From: Akkermansia muciniphila
GTDB lineage: Bacteria > Verrucomicrobiota > Verrucomicrobiia > Verrucomicrobiales > Akkermansiaceae
Assembly (NCBI RefSeq): GCF_900184965.1
Contig: NZ_FXYA01000214.1
Coordinates: 124,001 to 188,000, forward strand
Length of the DNA stretch: 64,000 nucleotides
Direction: 5' to 3'
Made by a program: the position numbers and the translations under genes. The notes beneath the pieces are model-generated. The model was not told where the DNA came from, did no database searches, and saw only the letters and a program-made list of their open reading frames with translations. This document shows positions 28,085 through 37,118 of the stretch, one piece after another. The stretch's first letter is position 1. Each line of letters begins with the position of its first letter.

Positions 28085-28091
28085 GTATAAT
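28063..28091 (+). promoter_or_regulatory. Promoter TTGTAT-N17-TATAAT built across the right inversion site
   Basis: TTGTAT (28063-28068), 17 bp consisting of the inversion dyad flanked by one base on each side, then a perfect TATAAT (28086-28091). The -35 lies inside the invertible segment and the -10 outside. The predicted transcript start is near 28098, giving a leader of about 230 nt before the HAD ATG at 28331. The leader includes a strong GGAGG at about 28173 before a tiny 8-codon frame. Confidence 0.65.
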
Positions 28092-28330
28092 ATGTTAGAT
28101 ATTGCAGATGTGCTGTTGATTTCAAATTATTTGCATTTGTCGTTGTTGCAATCACGGTAAAATAAAGGAAACGGAGGTTGATGGAAGAAATGGAAAGTTT
28201 CCCGTAAGACGAAGGGGAAAACTCTATCTCCGCTGTTGGCCCGCTGCTTTCTCCTTTCATAGTCCGGTCCGTGCTGTCTGAAGCCGCTCTTGCCTTGGAA
28301 GAGAGGACAAACGATGATTCTGGCAACGTT

Positions 28331-29170
28331 ATGGATTCCGTCAAACTTATTGCGTCCGATATGGATGGGACGCTGCTTAATGGAAAGGGAGAGCTGGACC
28401 CTGCGTTTTTTCCCTTGTTTAAGGAGCTTGAGCTTCGCGGCATTCGTTTTGCGGCGGCAAGCGGACGCCAGTATGACGGGTTGCTACGAACCTTTGCCCC
28501 TGTGGCGGACCGGATGCTGTTCATTGCCGAGAATGGCGCCTATGCGGCGGAGGGGAGAGAAGAGTGGCTGCTTCTGGATATGGATCATGAAACGGTAGCC
28601 GGTTTGATTGCCGGGATCAGGCGCATTGAAGGGACCTGCATCGTCCTCGCAGGGCGGGATTCCGCATATATTGAGGACAAACAGCCGGAATTCGTCCGGG
28701 AGGCCCGCAAATATTACACACGCTGTCAAGAAGTGGGGAATCTGCTGGATGTGCAGAGGGACAGATTTCTGAAAATAGCAGTGTATGATTTTCTGGGCGC
28801 CGGGGAAAACAGTTATCCCCGGTTGAAACATCTGGAACATGGTTTCCAGGTGGCGGTGTCCGGAGAGAAATGGATGGATATCAGCCGGAAAGAGGCCAAT
28901 AAGGGGGCCGCCCTGGAATTGATTCAGCGGAAACTGGGAGTTTCTTCGGAGGAGACGATGGTGTTCGGCGATCAGATGAATGACGCCCCGATGATGCGGC
29001 AGGCGCGCTTCAGCTATGCCGTGGCGAATGCCGTGCCGGAAATCCGTTCCATGGCTGCTCTCGAGGCGCCGTCCAATGAGGAAAACGGAGTGATGCAGAT
29101 ACTTGAAAAGATGTTGGAAGCCCGTTCTCTGCAGGAAAGGGCCGGGGATTGCAGAAGACCCCGTTCCTAA
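28331..29170 (+). CDS. HAD-superfamily (Cof-type) phosphatase
   Basis: 279 residues. Motif I is LIASDMDGTLL with both catalytic Asp, motif II is AASGRQYDGLL, the Lys is in the EANKGAALELI segment, and motif IV is MVFGDQMNDAPMM. This is the layout of Cof/YbiV-type HAD-IIB phosphatases acting on sugar phosphates or flavin precursors. The start at 28331 matches the family opening; a GTG at 28271 would add 20 residues without homology. It lies downstream of the candidate invertible promoter at locus B, which would be an unusual target for phase variation. Confidence 0.87.
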   Translation: MDSVKLIASDMDGTLLNGKGELDPAFFPLFKELELRGIRFAAASGRQYDGLLRTFAPVADRMLFIAENGAYAAEGREEWLLLDMDHETVAGLIAGIRRIEGTCIVLAGRDSAYIEDKQPEFVREARKYYTRCQEVGNLLDVQRDRFLKIAVYDFLGAGENSYPRLKHLEHGFQVAVSGEKWMDISRKEANKGAALELIQRKLGVSSEETMVFGDQMNDAPMMRQARFSYAVANAVPEIRSMAALEAPSNEENGVMQILEKMLEARSLQERAGDCRRPRS

Positions 29171-29197
29171 TTGCCAGGGAGGAATGAAATCAGGGTT

Positions 29198-29386
29198 ATG
29201 CTGATGTTCTTGTCAGATTTTTTTGAGATGCTGGTGATGGCCGTGTTCGCTTGCATAGGCGGTTTTTTTTTGGGAATGGGATTTCTGCTGCTCAAGTTGG
29301 CGGGGATTTTTTTGGGAATATTAGCGGGGTGCATTATTTTGATGGAAGCGGCCGGGAGGTGGATGTTCCATTTGATGGGAGCATAA
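29198..29386 (+). CDS. Small hydrophobic membrane protein
   Basis: About 62 residues that are almost entirely hydrophobic: MLMFLSDFFEMLVMAVFACI, then GFFLGMGFLLLKLAGIFLG and ILAGCIILMEA. This makes two or three membrane spans with glycine-rich helices. It follows the HAD gene by 27 bp and may share its transcript. An in-frame TTG at 29171 is another possible start. I do not recognise a family. The consistent hydrophobic pattern argues for a real gene, but it is short and could be chance. Confidence 0.4.
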   Translation: MLMFLSDFFEMLVMAVFACIGGFFLGMGFLLLKLAGIFLGILAGCIILMEAAGRWMFHLMGA

Positions 29387-29659
29387 TCCTGTTATTCGCG
29401 GCAATGAAGGGGGCGCTTCCCGTTGTCGGCTGGTGCCGCTCCGCGTTTTCACCGGAAAATGCCCGGTTTGCCTTCTGCGTGCAGGGGAAAATCTTCCCTC
29501 AGGATTCCGTTGGCGCCTCCATGAAACGGACTTGTTGCCTTTGTACTATCTGGCAGGGCGGGAGACGGAATTTCCCCGTCTCTCCCGTCAGCATGAAAGC
29601 TGTTGCCCTTTTTAGTTTTGCTTTTCCGGAATGTCTGTGGTACATCCGTGCCAGACGTC

Positions 29660-30040
29660 ATGAATCAGGAATTTTTTTCAGTGCTCGTGCAGGTGGCGGC
29701 CGCCCTGGGGCTGGCCGGCATGATCTTGTTGCTCAGTATCTTGATGGGCAAACGTTCTTCCGTGCGCAAACCTGCGGACATCCCCTATGAATGCGGGATG
29801 ATTCCCATGGGGGAAGGAGCCCCCATGTTCTCCGTGAAATTCTATATGGTGGCCATGCTCTTTGTCATTTTTGACTTGGAAGTAGTATTCCTCTATCCCT
29901 GGGCCGTCAATTTCCGGGACTATATTATGATGAATCCGGAATCGTTCACGGCCATGTGCATTTTTATCGGCATTTTGCTGGTGGCCTACCTGTATGCGCT
30001 GGGCAAGGGTGCTCTGAACTGGCACCACGATCCCCGTTGA
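29660..30040 (+). CDS. nuoA: NADH-quinone oxidoreductase subunit A
   Basis: 126 residues with three transmembrane segments. The central signature IPYECGMIPMGEGAPMFSVKFYMVAMLFVIFDLEVVFLYPWA is the conserved NuoA block (YECG, the RFYxxAxLFxxFDxE region and the P-W of helix 2). It is a membrane subunit of complex I. No nuoB or other nuo gene adjoins it; the gene sits alone between a 273-bp non-coding gap (29387-29659, containing a hairpin at 29559-29587) and its own terminator. The ATG at 29660 is preferred over an upstream in-frame ATG at 29603. Confidence 0.93.
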   Translation: MNQEFFSVLVQVAAALGLAGMILLLSILMGKRSSVRKPADIPYECGMIPMGEGAPMFSVKFYMVAMLFVIFDLEVVFLYPWAVNFRDYIMMNPESFTAMCIFIGILLVAYLYALGKGALNWHHDPR

Positions 30041-30062
30041 CCGTTTTTGTTCCTTCTCCCTG

Positions 30063-30097
30063 ACGCCGTGTTCCATGAGGAATACGGCGTTTTTTTA
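30063..30097 (+). terminator. Terminator of nuoA
   Basis: A 12-bp stem ACGCCGTGTTCC / GGAATACGGCGT (30063-30074 with 30079-30090, one G-U pair), ATGA loop, followed by T7. It confirms that nuoA ends its own transcript. Confidence 0.92.
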
Positions 30098-30263
30098 TGT
30101 GAAAGAAAAATTGCTTTGGAAAAATGGCGGGGGGGAAATATCCGTAAATCCTGTCCTTTTCCCGGATGACTTTTTTGCATGTAACATCTTATTGTATAAA
30201 AGATGATTTCTCTTGCCAGGAAAAGGGAATAGGGGTAGCGTTTGCGCAGTCAGGAAATGCAGC

Positions 30264-31424
30264 ATGAATGTGCCTCTTCCCAAAACCACGCAAGGTGTTT
30301 ACCGCCTGTCGGTCAGCGCCTTTTATTTTCTTCAGGGTTTGGTATTCGCCAGTTGGGCCTCCCGCATCCCGGATATTAAAAGCGCATTGGGGATGAACGA
30401 TGCCGACCTGGGCTCCGTGCTCTTTGCCGTTCCGGTGGGGCAGATGTCCGCCATGGCGCTGTCCGGTTACCTGGTTGGCCGCTGCGGCAGCCGGAAAATA
30501 CTGATGGCGGCATCCGTCTTTTATCCTGCCGTGCTTGTATGCCTGGGGATGGCGGGGTCTTTCTGGGAACTGGCGGCCGGGTTGTTTTTCTTTGGGGTAG
30601 CCGCCAATCTGACGAATATATCCGTCAATACGCAGGGAGTGGGAGTGGAACGGCTGTACCAGTGCAGCATCATGGCCCGGTTTCACGGGTTATGGAGCCT
30701 GGCGGGTTTTTTCGGCGCTTTGCTGGGAGCTGCCATGGTGGACTGGCATATCTCTGCGGAGACGCACTTCATCGCCATTTTTCTGATATGCATGATTATT
30801 CTGGCCGTTTTTTCCCCCTCTCTTCTGCCGAGGGATGCCCGGCGTTCCTCCTCCCAGGGCGGCGGCATGTTCCGGAGCATGGATGCCTATGTACTGCTCA
30901 TCGGGCTGATCGCCTTCGGAAGCATGGTGAGCGAAGGAACCATGTTTGACTGGAGCGGCGTGTATTTTGAAAGCGTAGTAAACCCCGGCCCGGGGCTGGT
31001 GCAGATAGGCTACGTGGCATTCATGAGCACCATGGCCCTGGGGCGTTTTACGGCAGACCGCCTGGTGATGCGCTTCGGGCCTGTGCGGGTTCTGCGCGCC
31101 AGCGGCATCCTCATTTCCTCCGGGTTGCTGGTCTCCGTCTTGTTCCCGATGTTGTGGTCAGCCACGCTGGGCTTCCTGCTGGTGGGTTTTGGCACCTCTT
31201 CCATTGTCCCGCTCTGCTACAGCATGGCCGGGAAATCCCGGAAAATGATTCCCAGCATGGCGCTGGCTTCCGTCTCTACCATCGGCTTTCTGGGATTCCT
31301 GCTGGGGCCTCCGGTCATCGGACATATCGCCCATGCTTCTTCCCTCCGGTGGTCCTTCTCCCTGATTGCTCTGGTTGGACTGGGGACGGCTTTCATTGCC
31401 CCTTATCTCAAGAAATATAGGTAA
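30264..31424 (+). CDS. MFS transporter, YbjJ-like
   Basis: 386 residues with about 12 hydrophobic helices. The first half carries FYFLQGLVFASWASRIPDIKSAL and LVGRCGSRKI (the MFS loop 2-3 region), characteristic of the YbjJ/fucose-permease-like branch. The second half repeats the pattern with ALGRFTADRLVMRFGPVRVL. The substrate is unknown; sugar or sugar-derivative export or import is usual for relatives. The ATG at 30264 follows 17 non-homologous in-frame codons. The gene ends 32 bp before the tRNA-derived repeat that marks the left edge of the genomic island. Confidence 0.83.
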   Translation: MNVPLPKTTQGVYRLSVSAFYFLQGLVFASWASRIPDIKSALGMNDADLGSVLFAVPVGQMSAMALSGYLVGRCGSRKILMAASVFYPAVLVCLGMAGSFWELAAGLFFFGVAANLTNISVNTQGVGVERLYQCSIMARFHGLWSLAGFFGALLGAAMVDWHISAETHFIAIFLICMIILAVFSPSLLPRDARRSSSQGGGMFRSMDAYVLLIGLIAFGSMVSEGTMFDWSGVYFESVVNPGPGLVQIGYVAFMSTMALGRFTADRLVMRFGPVRVLRASGILISSGLLVSVLFPMLWSATLGFLLVGFGTSSIVPLCYSMAGKSRKMIPSMALASVSTIGFLGFLLGPPVIGHIAHASSLRWSFSLIALVGLGTAFIAPYLKKYR

Positions 31425-31455
31425 TCACTGTTAATGATATGCCTCTATTATGAAC

Positions 31456-31513
31456 ATGGTGCGTCTGGCAGGACTCGAACCTGTACGCCTTTCGGCACCA
31501 GATCCTAAGTCTG
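31456..31513. repeat. Left attachment repeat: displaced 3' portion of the tRNA-Leu gene
   Basis: These 58 bp match 45564-45621 with a single difference (T for C at 31464). They cover the 3' acceptor strand, T arm, variable arm and the 3' side of the anticodon arm of tRNA-Leu(UAG), then the match breaks off (AATCTG here, GCGCGT there). It is not a functional tRNA. This is the fragment left when an element integrated into the tRNA gene. Confidence 0.92.
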
Positions 31514-31652
31514 AATCTGTGTACTTATTATCAATAAGTTAAATGACTATACACACTTTGAGTTTGTCAATCTAAGTGATCCATGGGATACTCTCAACCG
31601 TGAAAAGATCCCGAAAAGACAGTACGGCTCTCATGCCTCTCTTTCCCCGAGA

Positions 31653-32980
31653 ATGCACCAGGGAAAGAGAAAATGGCTGGTGCGCGGCATGTCGGGAGAT
31701 CGTCATAATCACCGACTCTTTGATTCCTATGAAGAGGCATTGGAAGCATATCAACGACTTCAGCATCAATCATTGGACGATATGCTACTGGAGCACTTGC
31801 GAAAGCAGGAATGGTGGGAACATGTAGATGAACATGACTACAACGCCATTGTTTTATGGAGAGAATTCAGGAACATCTATGATGAAGTAACTCAGCAAAC
31901 TTCTCTCCCTTTATATCTGGTTGTCCGGGAAGCGTTGCAAACCCTGAAGCAGGAAATAGCCAGTGGAGCGATTTATGGTCGGAAAGATGCTAATGGCAAC
32001 TGGATGGTAACGCGTACGGACGAGGAAAATCTGGACAGGCTGGAGGAACTGACCAATTTGTTTTCTCTGACCAGATTTCTTGCCAATAAAACAGAACAGA
32101 TCAAAGTCGATTTCAAAAGAAAGTTTGGTGTTCTTGCAGAACAATGTCAGACAGTTATCGGCAAGAAGCTTGAATCAAACCTGATCAAGAAAGCCCATCA
32201 TGACAGCATGGTCATGGAACTGGAAAAATGGTCACAGGGATGGGAAGAGCTCCCGCTCAACCAGATAACGCCGGACATGATTGAAGAAAAGCTGGCTTCA
32301 TTCCGATATCGGAAACAATCACTCAGTAATGCTACCAAACGACGTTACCGTACAACCCTGCATGGATTCTTTGTCTGGGCCCAGAGCAGGGACCTCATTG
32401 CGTATAACCCGGTTGAAAGGACGCTTGCTCCGAGAGCGGAATCTGTCCAGATTGGCATCATTTCTCCACCTGAGCTAAAGAAACTCCTGCAAGCTGCACT
32501 TGATCACGACAGAGGAATGTTGTTCCGATTAGTCTTGGCTGCCTTTTGCGGTTTGCGCCGTTCCGAATGCGTCAGAATAACACCGGATGACATCCTTGAT
32601 GAAAAGGATGAAGTATTTGTCTCAGCCTCCATAGCCAAAACCGGGAAACAACGTTTTGTTCCACTCCCTGCCGCAGCCAAGGTCTGGCTTGCCTTGGCAG
32701 AGCATGAACCGTCTCCTGACGAAATTGACAGATTATACGAGAACCACCATGGACGTTGCCTCAAAAAACTGGCAGAAATTGCGGGCATCACGTTACCACG
32801 CAATGCCCTGCGCCATTCGTTCGCCTCATACGCAGCCGCCAAAACACACGATATCCCCTGGGATCCATGGGGCTCGGGCATTCGGGAACCAACATGACGG
32901 AAAAGCATTTCCGGGAAGGAGTCCGTGCTGCCGAAGGTGAAGCATGGTTAAGTGTTTTGCCGGAACAAAAGACGAGATAA
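31653..32980 (+). pseudogene. Inactivated tyrosine-recombinase integrase of the island
   Basis: A phage-type integrase. There is an N-terminal DNA-binding region (KRKWLVRGMSGDRHNHRLFDSYEEALEAY), a core-binding SAM-like domain, then catalytic FCGLRRSECVRI (Arg I), SIAKTGKQRFVPL (Lys region) and NALRHSFASYAAAKTHD (box II Arg). After 32860 the frame changes: the homologous continuation SMGLGHSGTNMTEKHFREGV is in another frame and ends at 32980. In addition, the residue where the Tyr nucleophile is expected (HY in KHYRE-type motifs) is Phe (codon TTC). Two independent lesions make it very unlikely to be active. The frame is open upstream to the attachment repeat without a good start, so the N-terminus may also be damaged. 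Confidence 0.82.
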
Positions 32981-32989
32981 ATTCGTGTT

Positions 32990-33891
32990 TTACCACCAAG
33001 ACTTGTCCCTGCAAGACCGGTAATATCGACCCCGGCAGCCTTCTCACGCAAAATCTTCGCGACAGCTTCCTTGGCGAAACCGAGTCCCCGGTATTCCGGG
33101 AGAATGCCGATGGAGTACGAGCCGATAAGTCTGCCTCCCTCCAACATTTGTTGCCATCCGACAAAGCCGGCGGCCTGCTTGGTCATCTTATCGCGAATAA
33201 GATAGACGCCGTCGTGTCCGGGAATACCGAGACCGTAGGGCCAGTAGCTGGGATCTTCGTTGTAGATGCGCTCCATAATGGCCTGCGCTTCCATGCGTCC
33301 TGAAAGATCATAAGCAGACTTTATGCCGGGCGATGGGAACGCGATATAATCGACTGTGTGCGCCTGTTTGGCCTGCATATCGAGGGCATCATTGATAGTT
33401 CCCTGCAGTTTGAGCGAAAGATCGTCGAGATTACCTGCAGGTGGGGCTCCGGATTTACTTGCTGCTGGAACTATACCTGGGGAAGGAGCAGGGTGTTCGT
33501 GACGGGACGCCGGACAAGCTGATTGGCTGGCCTGGGTGGGCCTTGATGTGGAGGAGCCGAAGCGTACTGGTCGAGATCGTCATCGCTGAAATCTTCATCC
33601 GGGTCGGCAGTATAGCCAGCTGGCGATGAGCCTGTGTTTGCGTAGGATGCTTGCGCTTCAGCCTTCGGAGCGCCCTCGGTGGCAGGAGGAACAACAGCAT
33701 TTGCAACAGATGAACCTAGCAGTACACCGCTGAGATCTCCAGCTCCCATTCCAAGGATACCGGTCAGTGCGGTAGCTGTGTCCCCTGCTCCGAGATGTTT
33801 TGCCAAGTGAGCGGCTCCTGCACCGCCGCCAAGAGCTCCTATAAAAGTGTCTCTTTTGGCGGGTGTACTCTACGATGCTGGCCTTGCTCAT
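32990..33891 (-). pseudogene. Broken gene with a Gly/Ala-rich N-terminus and a C-terminal GNAT-like domain
   Basis: Three consecutive minus-strand frames join into one protein. MSKASIVEYTRQK (start 33891) passes, after a slip in an AAAA run near 33852, into RDTFIGALGGGAGAAHLAKHLG and an acidic, Pro-rich linker (DPDEDFSDDDLDQYASAPP). After a second slip near 33500 it continues SKSGAPPAGNLDDLSLKLQGTI and a GNAT-like part with GVYLIRDKMTKQAAGFVGW and SIGILPEYRGLGFAKEAVAKIL. It ends abruptly at LAGTSLGGK against the integrase end. The glycine-rich start followed by a disordered linker suggests a phage or element protein, but I do not recognise the family. Confidence 0.55.
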
Positions 33892-34206
33892 CTTCGGGGG
33901 GCCTTGATTGGTTTACTTAGCTGGACTTTTTGCTCATGCCTTCCATCGTCCTCATATTTTGAGGCAACCAATAGGTTTTTCTCTTCCTTCGATTTTTCTC
34001 CAGCGTCCTGGCTCATGAGTCAACACGTTTGCGGGCTTATACGGACGAAAGCGTTTGACAATTGGTCCTTGCCTAAATATATAAATCGAGAAACATGCGA
34101 TATACGCCCAGCGCATGAGCCGTCTTTAGAAGTTCAAGAAAGAAGGGGATGACGAGTGGGTGAAGGCTGGTATCACAGCTGATTGTAATAAGAAGGATTC
34201 GGAAGC
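33892..34206. other. Low-complexity gap with a short coding-like tail fused to the SNF2 start
   Basis: No complete gene is visible. The last 26 codons before 34210 (from 34130, KFKKEGDDEWVKAGITADC and on) form an open tail whose TGA overlaps the SNF2 ATG as ATGA. Upstream of it the frame has a TAG at 34127. This looks like the 3' end of a lost gene that was once translationally coupled to the SNF2 gene. Confidence 0.35.
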
Positions 34207-37101
34207 ATGATTACAAATTACCATGCAAGTTACTACGCGCATGAATTGAGCCGGGTCGGCGGCACCGGTGTCGACCGTCTTGGTCGTGCGCTATTTGATG
34301 CATGTGTAGACCTGAATCCTCACCAGATTGAAGCAGCCCTTTTCGCATTACGCTCCCCCCTTTCAAAGGGTGTACTGTTAGCTGACGAGGTTGGCCTTGG
34401 CAAGACCATCGAGGCAGGTCTTGTGCTATGTCAATACTGGGCGGAACGCAGACGAAACATTCTGGTAATTAGCCCAGCCTCTCTCCGGAAGCAATGGGCG
34501 CAAGAGCTCTCCGAAAAGTTTAACCTGCCATCCATCATTCTGGATGCAAAAAACTATAAGGAGCAGCAAAAGCTTGGGAGGGCAAATCCGTTCAGGGACA
34601 AGCAAATCATTATTTGCTCTATGCATTTTGCCGCCAGCCGGGCAGAAGATCTCAAAGAGATTGTCTGGGATCTTGTGGTTATTGATGAAGCGCACAAGCT
34701 CCGTAATGCCTACCGGGAAAGCAACCGACTGGGCCAGCGTATCCGCTGGGCAATAGAAGAGCGCAAAAAGCTCCTTCTGACGGCAACTCCGTTGCAAAAC
34801 TCCCTTCTCGAACTCTATGGCCTTTCGACCCTGATCGATGACAGGTTGTTTGGTAACTTGGCATCTTTCCGAACGCAGTACATCAACTATGGCGGTGATA
34901 TCTCTAGCCTGAAGGAACGCTTAGGCGCATTCTGCTGGCGTTCACTTCGCAGCCAGGTCATCGAATTCGTGCGCTACACCGAACGCAAGCTCATTACCAG
35001 GCCGTTCAAGCCTACGGAGCAGGAGCACAAACTATATGAGGCAGTTTCCAGCTATCTCATGCGAGACGAAACCTATGCTCTCCCATTCGGACAGAAACAT
35101 CTCCTAATACTGCTTGTTCGAAAAGTTTTGGCCTCCTCGCCCCACGCCGTTGCCGGGACACTTGAGATCATGCGTGATCGCCTGCTGAAACTGATGGACG
35201 AAGCCAAGCAGAATGCAAGTGCTCTGGATCTGTTGATTTTCGGTGAAGAAATTGATGACGACCTTCTTGATGAAATTCTCGAAGACCAGGAGGATACATC
35301 TCTGGACGATGAAACCCCAATGCCAGAGAAAACACATGAGCCGCAGATCAAGAAGGTCAATCTGGAAAAGCTCAATGCCGAAATTAACGAGCTGACCGAC
35401 TATATCCGCTGGGCCAGAAGCCTCGGTATTGATACAAAAACCCGAGCACTCCTAAAGGCTTTAGATATCGGCTTCAGTGTCATGGATGAAATGGGCGCGG
35501 CCAAAAAGGTCGTCATCTTTACCGAATCCCGGCGAACCCAGAGCTGGCTGAAAGATTTCCTCGAAGGGAACGGCTATGCCGGTCAGGTTCTAACCTTCAA
35601 TGGCACCAACAAGGATGATGCTTCCGGCAAGATTTATCAGGAGTGGCTTGTTGCCAATAAAGAATCAGGTAGGGCAACCGGCTCTCGTCAGGTAGACCTC
35701 AGAGCTGCAATCATTGATCGTTTTCGTGACCAGGCAAGTGTGTTGATCGCGACAGAGGCCGGTGCTGAAGGCCTTAACCTTCAGTTCTGTTCCGCCATCG
35801 TTAACTTTGATCTGCCCTGGAATCCTCAACGTATCGAACAGCGGATTGGGCGATGCCACCGTTACGGACAGAAACACGACGTGGTCGTTATCAACTTCCT
35901 CAACGAGCGTAACGAGGCCGACAGGCGTGTCCATGAACTGCTGGAACAGAAATTTAATCTGTTTACCGGAGTATTTGGTGCCAGTGATGATGTTCTCGGC
36001 TCCATCGAAGCCGGTATGGATTTTGAACGCCGCATTCTGGAAATCTACCAAGGGTGTCGAAGTGAAGAAGAAATTCAGTCTGCGTTCGAGAAGCTGCAGA
36101 AGGAACTGGACGAACAGATCCAGACCAAGATGCGCGACACACGGAAAATGTTGCTGGAGCATTTCGACGAGGATGTACACGACCGCCTGAAAGTGAATCT
36201 AGATGGGACTCAAGAGCGTCTCGACCGTATTGGCCACTTGTTTTGGGCCGTCACACGGCACACATTGCAAAATCATGCTACGTTTGACGATCAGGACTTC
36301 TCCTTCACCCTGCAAAACAGCCCGGTCGCTCATGTTTCACATGGTCGTTATCACCTGATTTCCAAAACTCAGGAAAACGTGCCCGGCGAATACCTGTATC
36401 GCCTGAACCATCCACTAGGGGAATACGTCATTCATGAGGCTTCAAAGCGACCTTGTCCGCCCGCTGAAGTTGTTTTTGATATTTCCGGGCACTCTACCCG
36501 CATCGCGGTGGTGGAGCGCCTCAGGGATAGATCCGGCTGGCTGAGCCTCCAGCATATGCACATCGAGTCATTCGATTCCGAGGAATATCTGCTTTTTTCG
36601 GGAATGGACGATGCAGGCAACAATATTGACCAGGAAACCTGCGAAAAGCTGTTCAACTGCAGCGGTCAGGTTCGTAGCATTGCCGAGATTCCGAATTCTG
36701 CCAAAGAACGCCTCATGGGGGATCAGGTGCGCCATGCCAAGGCAACCCTGGCCAAAAACCTGGAGGAGAACAACCGTCACTTCTCCGAGGCCCGTGACCA
36801 ACTCGACAAATGGGCCGAAGACATGGAAATGGCGACGCAAAAAGAATTGGACGATACCAAACGTCAAATCCGCGACTTGCAACGGCGCAGTCGCCAAGCT
36901 CCCACCATCGAGGAGCAGCACAACCTGCAGGAAGAAATAGCCAAGCTTGAGCGTAAGAAACGCGCCTTACGCGAACGTATTTTTGAAATAGAGGACGAGA
37001 TTGCTGAAAAGAGGGACCGCCTCGTGGAATCTCTCGAAAAACGTATGCAACAAAAAACAACTGTCACGCCGGTGTTCACCATCCGGTGGAGCGTAATTTA
37101 A
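34207..37101 (+). CDS. SNF2-family ATPase/helicase (RapA/HepA-like) of the island operon
   Basis: 964 residues. Walker A is DEVGLGKT at 60-67, Walker B DEAH at 160-163, motif III LLLTATPLQN, and motifs V and VI GAEGLNLQF (from 519) and RIGRCHRYGQ (546-555), a complete two-RecA SNF2 motor. An acidic insertion (EEIDDDLLDEILEDQED) separates the lobes. Residues about 840-950 form a charged coiled coil. SNF2 motors translocate on double-stranded DNA; in defence systems such as class 1 DISARM an SNF2 protein accompanies a methylase. Here it is the first gene of a three-gene unit, 17 bp before the methyltransferase. No nuclease domain is visible in it. Confidence 0.87.
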   Translation: MITNYHASYYAHELSRVGGTGVDRLGRALFDACVDLNPHQIEAALFALRSPLSKGVLLADEVGLGKTIEAGLVLCQYWAERRRNILVISPASLRKQWAQELSEKFNLPSIILDAKNYKEQQKLGRANPFRDKQIIICSMHFAASRAEDLKEIVWDLVVIDEAHKLRNAYRESNRLGQRIRWAIEERKKLLLTATPLQNSLLELYGLSTLIDDRLFGNLASFRTQYINYGGDISSLKERLGAFCWRSLRSQVIEFVRYTERKLITRPFKPTEQEHKLYEAVSSYLMRDETYALPFGQKHLLILLVRKVLASSPHAVAGTLEIMRDRLLKLMDEAKQNASALDLLIFGEEIDDDLLDEILEDQEDTSLDDETPMPEKTHEPQIKKVNLEKLNAEINELTDYIRWARSLGIDTKTRALLKALDIGFSVMDEMGAAKKVVIFTESRRTQSWLKDFLEGNGYAGQVLTFNGTNKDDASGKIYQEWLVANKESGRATGSRQVDLRAAIIDRFRDQASVLIATEAGAEGLNLQFCSAIVNFDLPWNPQRIEQRIGRCHRYGQKHDVVVINFLNERNEADRRVHELLEQKFNLFTGVFGASDDVLGSIEAGMDFERRILEIYQGCRSEEEIQSAFEKLQKELDEQIQTKMRDTRKMLLEHFDEDVHDRLKVNLDGTQERLDRIGHLFWAVTRHTLQNHATFDDQDFSFTLQNSPVAHVSHGRYHLISKTQENVPGEYLYRLNHPLGEYVIHEASKRPCPPAEVVFDISGHSTRIAVVERLRDRSGWLSLQHMHIESFDSEEYLLFSGMDDAGNNIDQETCEKLFNCSGQVRSIAEIPNSAKERLMGDQVRHAKATLAKNLEENNRHFSEARDQLDKWAEDMEMATQKELDDTKRQIRDLQRRSRQAPTIEEQHNLQEEIAKLERKKRALRERIFEIEDEIAEKRDRLVESLEKRMQQKTTVTPVFTIRWSVI

Positions 37102-37118
37102 GGAACCAGGAGATAACC

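Noticed and set aside
31456-31513. A second tRNA-Leu gene at the left island end
   Set aside because: Only the 3' half of the tRNA is present; the 5' acceptor strand, D arm and 5' side of the anticodon stem are missing.
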